Shown here in pieces: positions 56,935 to 64,000 of a stretch of 64,000 nt of DNA. How positions within the stretch are numbered: position 1 is the stretch's first letter; the number at the start of each line of letters is the position of its first letter. Source of the DNA: Sipunculus nudus (Eukaryota; Annelida; Sipuncula; Golfingiida; Sipunculidae). Under the pieces are notes generated by a model. The model made no database searches, was not told the DNA's origin, and was given only the letters and a program-made list of their open reading frames with translations. Made by a program: the position numbers and the translations under genes. Location: positions 49,352,695 to 49,416,694 of the forward strand of contig CM049316.1 of the NCBI GenBank assembly GCA_026874595.1, given 5' to 3'.

Positions 56935-58773
56935 GCTCAGCTGACTGTAAGTCATCTGAGCTATAGCGATCATCCTTGTCCGACGTCCGGCAGGCTGTCC
57001 ATTAACAGGGCACAAATTGTAACTGTTAGACCTAGAAACTTCTAACTGTACATCCAGGGAGGTCCTGGGCAAATCTCCTTGGAAACCTGAAATTAAGTCC
57101 TTGTGACTTATATTTTGTGACCTATGAGCTGAAAACATGATTTGAGCATCCAGACAGTTAGCGTGGCACAGATTGTATCCATTAGGCCTAAAAACCTCTT
57201 ACCTGACATTATGGAGATCCTATGCAAAAATCCTTGGAAACCTGAAACTAGGTCACTGTGCCCTATATCCTGCAACCTATAGGGGAAAGATGTCATATTA
57301 GCACCTTGAATGTCAGATGGGGACAAATTGTATCTGTGAGGCCTAGAATCTTCTAACCAAATATCCTGGGCAAATCTCCTTGGAAACCTGAAATTAGGTC
57401 ATGGTGACCTATATTTTATGACTTATGGGCCAAAAACATGATATTTTGCATCCAGACAGTCAAATGGGGCACAAATTGAATCAATAATGCCTAGATTCCT
57501 CCAACATGACATTTAGGGAGGCCCTAGGCAAACTCCTTGGAAACCCAAAATTAGGTCATGGTGATCTATATTTTGTGACCTACAGGCCGAAAACATGATT
57601 TCGAGCATTCTGAATGTCAGATGAAGACAAATCGTATATGTAAGGCCTAGAATCTTCTAACTCAATATTCTAGGAGTTTCTAGGCAAATCTCCTTGGAAA
57701 CCTGAAATTAGGCCATGTGACCTATATTTTGTGACTTGCGAGACAACTTAATTTTGAGCACCCTGAACGTCAGATGGGCACAAATAGTATCTGTTAACCC
57801 TAGAATCTTCTAATGCAACTTTCTGGGAGGACCTTGGCAAATCTCCTTGGAAACCTGAAATTAGGTCATGGTGACATAAAATTTTGTGACCTATAGGCCG
57901 AAAACAGGATTTTGAGCACCCAGAAAGTCAGGCAGGGCACATATTGTATTTGTTAGGCCTAGAATCTTCCAATTTAACATTCTGAGACATCCTTGGCAAA
58001 TGTCTGTGGAAAACTGAAATAAGGTCACCTTGACCTATATTTTGTGACCTTTAGGAAAAATAGTCATATAAGCACCCAGACAGTCAGTCAGTGCACCTAT
58101 TGTATCTGGTAAGCCTAGTATCTTCTAATGTAACATTCTGAGAGGTCCTTAGCCAATGTCCTTGGAAAACTGAAATTAGGTCACCATGACCTATATTTTG
58201 CAATCTATCAGAAAATATGTCATATAAGAACATAGACAGCAAGACAGGACACAATTTGTATCCATCAGGCCTAGAATATTTCAATATAAAATTCAGGGAG
58301 GTCCTAGTAATGCATCTTGGGAAACCTGAAATTAGGTCATGGTGACCTATATTGTGTGACCTAGTGGCTGAAAAATGGTTTTGAGCATCAGGACAGACAA
58401 GGCACAAATTGTATCCATTAGCCCTAGACTATTCTAACATGACATTTTTGGAAATCCTTGGCAATTCTCCTTGGAAACCTGAAATTTGATCATGGTGACC
58501 TATATTCTGCCAGCTATGGACCAGAAACATGATTTTGAGCACCCAGACAGACAGGATACAAATTATATCCATTTTCCTTGGAACCCTCTATTGTGAAATC
58601 CAGGGGGGTTCTGGGCAGGTCTCCTTTGGATCCTGAAATTTGTATTTTCTGTTCATTTTTTCAACACTGTAACTTTAGCTATAGGCTATTCTCACAGAAA
58701 TTATATAATACTAATTAAAAAATGAGGACCCAGTCAAAATTAGCTGAGCGTCATGGCCCATGGGCCACTTGTT
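56935..58773 (+). mobile_element. Family A3 element, complete
   Basis: 5' hairpin GCTCAGCTGACTGTAAGTCA (first A lost), then GTCCGACGTCCGGCAGGC. About ten core units of roughly 150-160 bp follow (GGGCACAAATTGTATC, GGCCTAGAATCTTCTAA, TCTCCTTGGAAACCTGAAAT, GACCTATATTTTGTGACC). The 3' end is TTAGCTGAGCGTCATGGCCC with ATGGGCCACTTGTT. The ends are those of family A but the core is a distinct, shorter tandem unit. Confidence 0.9.
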
Positions 58774-61091
58774 GTCAGATTTTATGTATGACAGCTTATG
58801 CTATGATTCAGCAGTGTCAATCTTTTATTGTGCATATGTTAACTCATACTATCTCAAAACGGTATGGGCTACTATCAATAAATTTTATGCAAAAACCAGT
58901 CCGTCTGTCTGTCCGTCCGTCCGTAATGTGGCACGTTTGGAAACCGTAAGACCTAGGAATCCAAAATTCGGCATAATGTTAGATCTCCTACCAAGCCGAA
59001 AACTGGGTCTTTGCAACTTCATTCCTTTGAGAAATTAAGGAAAAACCTCAATTTTTTATTAAAAACCTATTTTCACACTTCAGGACTGCCTAATATCAAA
59101 ACAACTCATCTGTTTTTCTTCATATTTACCATAAATATTCCTCTATATAGTTCCTATGTACATGCCAGAAATTATGTCTGTATTATATAATTTAAAAAAG
59201 TTATGGGCCCAAACATAATGCATTTTGTAAAAAATCAGGAAAGATATTTGATCACTTAACACAAAACATGTAAAAGCTATGGACTTTTTTCCCAGAAATA
59301 TAACTTTAATTAATCAAAATTAAATTGTATACCCAAAATTAGATCAAAATCTTTTAAATATTTTAAAATATTAACAAAAATAAAAAATTGGTACCCTAAA
59401 TTTTGCCCAAATTTGACCATGGCACGTTTTTTTCCTGTTAGTTCTGTGGATTTAATTTTCACAGCATGTTTTTGTTAGCATTTTGTCTATTAACACCAAA
59501 ATTTGAAACCAGTTGATCAAAAAGTGTAGATTTTATTCAAGTTTTCAAACACCATGTAACATATTGTTAACATCAAGCTAGTGTTATGCAGTTTGCAAGA
59601 GCTCATCTCCCCAGCTTCAGCTCTCAGTTCCTAAAATTTGGCATACAATTAGATGTCTCCAAAATCCCCTACCATGGCAAGAATTTGGTCACTAGGACTT
59701 AATGCCTTCGAGATATTAATGAAAAACTTCATTTTTCCATTAAAAACCCATTGTTACACTTCAAGACTGCCTAATATCAAAACCATTGATCTGACTTTAA
59801 TCATATATACTGTTGATATAATTTTCATGTCATGCACACATAAGGATTTCAGCTTTTTAGTTTTAGAAAGCTGGAAGAGATTGGCCAAAAATTGTAGCTT
59901 TTGTTAATGTTTCTATGAGACCATGTCAGACCTTGGCCCTCTCCAGCCCCTCTTGAGTCACCTGTATGTTGACCTTGTTGAACTTTCAGCAAATTATGCA
60001 TGCTTTGGGCAAGGCATACACTGGGGCAACCAGGCAGCTTATGGCCAGCCACAGTTGATCCAGGTGTCCAACCCAACTCATCTAGTAGTTTTAACCACAA
60101 CATAACAATAAACAATAAATTAATAAATTTTTATTGGTTTTTAATAACAAATTAAAGAAAAATAGAAAAGGAATTTGTTAGTTTATAATAAAAGGAAATT
60201 AACTTGCAATTTCTGATGATATAAGAATCTTGTATCGATGGATAGAATGTCATGTATTCCAAATAACACCATGCATTCACCTATGGTATTTTTCAGTTCA
60301 ATTTTAATGATAAAAAAGTAAATCATATTATTCATTACTAATGATTGGGGATCATATGAAGGAAATTAATGATAGACAAAGATGCAGTTGATAATATTAA
60401 TCTAGATTCCTACTGTGTCTAGTGTGTACATTGATGTGAAATTATTCCAAAATGAATATATTACATTTATTTTTTTTTAAATATAAATAAAAGCCATAAA
60501 ACCAGGTACTTATGATCATTATTTAAATGTGTTAATTTTGTATATTCTGGATTCTCAACATCATTGTTTTGTGGTAACTGAATAAATACCAGACATGGTG
60601 CAAATAATTTGCAATTGTATTTAAATATGAATATGTACTCCATTATAAAATTTCCTGCATAAAGAATGGGAATTCAGGTAAAAATGAAAGTATATGAATA
60701 CCAGTGCAAATACTTTCAAAATGTATTCATGAATGCATTCATGAATATATTCTTTAATATTATTTTAATAATCATTTCAGTTATATTTCATTTTAAAAAA
60801 TCATAAGATTCTCTTATTATTTTAATAAAAAATTTGGGACAATATTTGTAATTTTTTTTAATAAATAGTTAAACTCTTATATTATATGTTCTGCTTATAA
60901 GTTATATGGTCAAGTCAAAATCTGTGTGACAATAGTACTCCATTTGTTAATAAAATAAATGAAATCAGTCCTCTTCCCTGTCTCCATATATACTATCAAA
61001 ATCATACATAAGCTAAACAATAACTCATAATACAGCTTATATTTATTACCACACAAAACCAGCAGGTGAATCATTTCTGAATCATACTTTC
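58774..61091 (+). mobile_element. Family A1 with replaced 5' end
   Basis: 58774-58893 is a family C-like piece (GTTAACTCATACTATCTCAA..AATTTTATGCAAAAA). It joins directly to the A1 microsatellite (GTCCGTCTGTCTGTCCGTCC) and core, without the A hairpin. The A1 body then follows 14580-17080 closely and is cut at about 61091 by a C 5' end. Confidence 0.75.
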
Positions 61092-63153
61092 AGCGAACCT
61101 GTGAGCTTATGCGATGGTGTGGCGTCGTCTGTACGTTAACCCATACTATCTTGAAAACGGCAAGAGTTAGCATTACAAAATTTTATGCAAAAAATTAGTT
61201 ATCTAAAAAACTCCATCGGATTTTGCTTATTTTTTGGCTAACTGTATTTTCTTAGATTTTATAGGGAAAAAGCTTAAAAACCTTTAAAAATCTTCTTCTC
61301 TGAAACTGTTCAGCCAAATTGTCCAATATTTCACAGAAATGATCCCTTGAACAATCTCTCTCAAGTTTGTTCAAATGGTTTAAGTTTGGTGATTTTTGGC
61401 TGAGTTACAAGAAGTTAAACTTAGTCATCTGTCCAAAAAAGCATAGTAAAATTACAATCTCAGAAACTGCTGGAGCTATCATCACCAAATTTTATGCCAA
61501 TGTTGGTCACATAGGTCATATCAGAAATTGAGGTATTGGTGGTGCCGCCAGCATCGGCCTTTTTTGTACGGGGTCATCAGTGCCTGTATCACACTGAGGG
61601 CTACAAAAAACTTCTTCTCTGAAACCATATGGCCAAAATGTTTAATATCGCACAGAAATGATCCAATGGTAGTGCATTCTGAAATTTGTTCAAATGGTCT
61701 CTTTTCAGTGACTTTTGGCTAAGTTATGGGAAGCTGAATATAGTCATATGCCATAACAGCCCATTTTAGCTCAGTGGCTTCAAAAATCTTCTTCTCAAAA
61801 ACCACTAGGCTAAATTAATAAATCTCACACATTAATTATCCTCAGATGTTGATAATTCAAGTTTGTTCAAATGGTTTTGGTTCAGTGCTTTTTGGCTGAG
61901 TTACGGGAAGCTGAACTTAGCCAGTTTGCTGTTTCTTCCTATATGAGTTATAAACCTGCGAAACGTTTTTCGACTGATGCCACTGAAGCCAGTTTGTTAA
62001 ATATTTTACAAGAATAATCCCTACAATAATTCTTATAATAACTGTCATTAATGGTTCCACATGAATGATTTTTGGCTGAATTATTGAGATTGAATTGAGT
62101 CATTTTACCATATATGTTAGCTGTGTTATGCTGTTACATCTAACCTGGCACCAGTATATCAGCATCTATTACATGATGCCACTAGACATTTAGATTTCAG
62201 GTTATCTTTGGTTAATATTGACAAGAAAGTTTTTTTAAAAGCTTTTAAAAAATTTAGATTTATGATTAAAGTTATTCATCATACCAGGCAATGTTACAAT
62301 CATAGATATTCTTACGTGGATTATAAATTATTGGTATCCCTACTCAACTTAATTCAAGAATTTGCCATCAGTGAGATATATCTGTATTTTAATTTTGCAT
62401 TCAGTAATCATCCGTAATAATTTTACATATATTCCTAATTTCCTAATTTTTTTATAAAAAGTCAGCTGAAAAGCATTTTGTATTGGGAAAATAAATTTCA
62501 AAGTTATTTCAAGTAGGGACCACTTTTGTGTACAGATGGCAGCACTTGGTTTACCATTGGCAGATTGCCAGTGCCTTGATGTTGGCCATTAGATAAGATG
62601 ATGTCAGCTCTATAAATAGTTTTGGCTCAGTGCCAGGATTGGAAGAAATGCAGCCAGGTATAGGTCAAGAGTTCACTCAGTGCAGTAGCTGCATTCTATT
62701 TTTAGCTTTGGAAGACTGCTCACTGCATCATATTTAGCACCAAAGTTCAGCCTGAAACTATTTATAGCTTTGGCAGACAGGCCAAGAGTTCACTCAGTGC
62801 AGCCAGGTACAGGTCAAAAGTGTACTCAGTCTAGCCAGGTGCAGGTCAAGAGTTCACTTAAGGTAGCAATTTGTCACAGGTCACTCGGGGGCAACTGCCT
62901 TACTCACCTAAGCCTTGTCAGCCCAGTGCATCAAACTCTGGGGAAGTTTGATGTATTGGACTGATATTTTGACCTGTCCATGCGTCTTTGATGGTATTCT
63001 TATTTACAAGACAGGTGGTGCCACCTGCACTGACTTTTGCAGTGTATGCGCCTGCTTATTTCTAAGGAGGGGTTTGACATATCAGTCTGACATTGGGCAT
63101 ATTTATATATCTCTTCGTTGTATATAAAACTGGTGGTGCCAGCTACAATCATT
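61092..63153 (+). mobile_element. Family C element, 5' part
   Basis: 5' end AGCGAACCTGTGAGCTTATG, then the C modules in the same order as 33849-37150, including GGTATTGGTGGTGCCGCC, the CAGGTCAAGAGTTCAC minisatellite at 62650-62860 and a worn F-type unit. It is cut in TACAATCATT by family F. The 3' end is outside the window. Confidence 0.8.
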
Positions 63154-64000
63154 GTATCCGCCAAAACAGAGTTTTGAGGATACTGTGTTTTTAGTCTGAT
63201 GCCGACGCTGCCGCCATCGCCACATAGGTTTCTGGAGAACTCCTCCATAACCACTGGGCAGAATTTTTTAAAATTCGGAATTATGATCGGTCACATGTGA
63301 ACTGCTGCGCCCTCATTTTTTGTTGACCTCTGACCTTTCCTCTCTGCCCAGCATCCATTTGTGCCTCTGTTTCCACATATAAACCCACATATCTCAGGAA
63401 CCGTTTGACCGATAAGGCTAAAGATTTTGCACAAATGTAGCCCTTGGAAAGCTTTATAACATACACTAAAAATGGTGGCGCCACCTGCAACTATTTTTGC
63501 ACAGCGTCCATCTGTTCATCTGCCTTGGGATAAAAACACTCATATCTCTGCATTGGTTGGACTTATCCATCTGAAATTTTGTATGTGTATACATCCTGGA
63601 CAGCTTTCTTGATTTTATGTCAGGTGGCGCCACCTACATTCATGTTTAAGCTGCAGACATCCAGGCTTATATCTCGGGAACCGTTTGACCAGTTGGGCCA
63701 AAATTTTGCATGTGTATAGATCTCCAATTGCTCTTTATTATACGCAAAACTGGTGGTGCCACCTGCAACCATTTTTGCACAGCGTCCATCTGTTCATCTG
63801 CCTTGGAATAAAATCACTCATATCTCCGCAGTGGTTTGACTTATCCACCTGATATTTTGCAGGTTTATACATCCTTGACAGCTTTCTTGATTTTATGACA
63901 GGTGGCGCCACCTACATTCAGATTTACGCTGCAGACATCCAAGCTCATATCTCAGGAACCATTTGACCGATTGGGCATAAATTTTGCATGTTTTAGATCT
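63154..64000 (+). mobile_element. Family F element, 5' part (runs off the window)
   Basis: 5' end GTATCCGCCAAAACAGAGTT and TTGAGGATAC fold as a stem of about 13 bp. A GCCGACGCTGCCGCCATCGC tract follows, then F array units with GGTGGCGCCACC and ATATCTCGGGAACCGTTTGA. Repeat frames only. Confidence 0.9.

Noticed and set aside
1-64000. An autonomous Helitron/Helentron Rep-helicase, reverse transcriptase or DDE transposase
   Set aside because: None of the open frames is long enough or carries recognisable catalytic motifs; all elements here appear non-autonomous.

Overview
This is animal nuclear DNA: AT-rich, full of short tandem repeats and nested mobile elements, with spliced exons and no prokaryotic gene organisation. 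The repeats have a hairpin 5' end, a TCCG-rich microsatellite, a tandem-repeat core and an asymmetric inverted repeat near the 3' end. That is the architecture described for the pearl/CvA-type elements of bivalves, now grouped with Helentron-derived non-autonomous elements (HINEs). A bivalve or other mollusc is therefore the best guess, but it is an inference.

Host gene. Four plus-strand exons (6645-6833, 23610-23720, 30580-30642, 56267-56452) join in frame at phase-0 junctions to give 183 contiguous residues. They match the MG4-MG5 region of an alpha-2-macroglobulin / CD109 / thioester-protein (TEP) family protein. The introns between them are about 16.8, 6.9 and 25.6 kb and consist almost entirely of mobile elements. 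The start, bait region, thioester and C-terminus lie outside the window.

Mobile elements. I distinguish Helentron-like families A (subtypes A1, A2, A3, sharing ends but differing in core), B, C, D, E and F, plus a probable H. They sit in T-runs, mostly inside each other. All of the roughly 25 5' ends and 24 3' ends I recognise are on the plus strand, the sense strand of the host gene. None carries a Rep/helicase ORF, so all copies here look non-autonomous. Several insertions can be undone by eye because an uninterrupted copy of the target is elsewhere in the window.

Two larger terminal-inverted-repeat (TIR) elements interrupt family A. TIR-1 (12489-18909) has a perfect 8-bp target duplication, arms of about 240 bp, and an internal satellite whose unit contains a 12-bp hairpin. 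TIR-2 (46948-54438) is bounded by CTCCCTTAC / GTAAGGGAG. It carries what looks like a small spliced gene: a CRE-like site, a 5' UTR exon, three coding exons giving a 56-residue basic Cys-containing protein, and an AATAAA signal. An A2 element sits in that gene's intron.

Layout: 1-5740 repeats and unassigned sequence; 5741-6595 minisatellite; 6645 exon a; 7.0-23.6 kb stacked A elements with TIR-1; 23610 exon b; 23.8-30.4 kb families B, G, H, A, D and a SINE; 30580 exon c; 30.9-46.9 kb a nest of A, B, C, E and F; 46.9-54.4 kb TIR-2 with the small gene; 54.4-56.2 kb A1; 56267 exon d; 56.5-64.0 kb A3, A1, C and F. Almost all of the many short open frames lie in repeats and are not coding.
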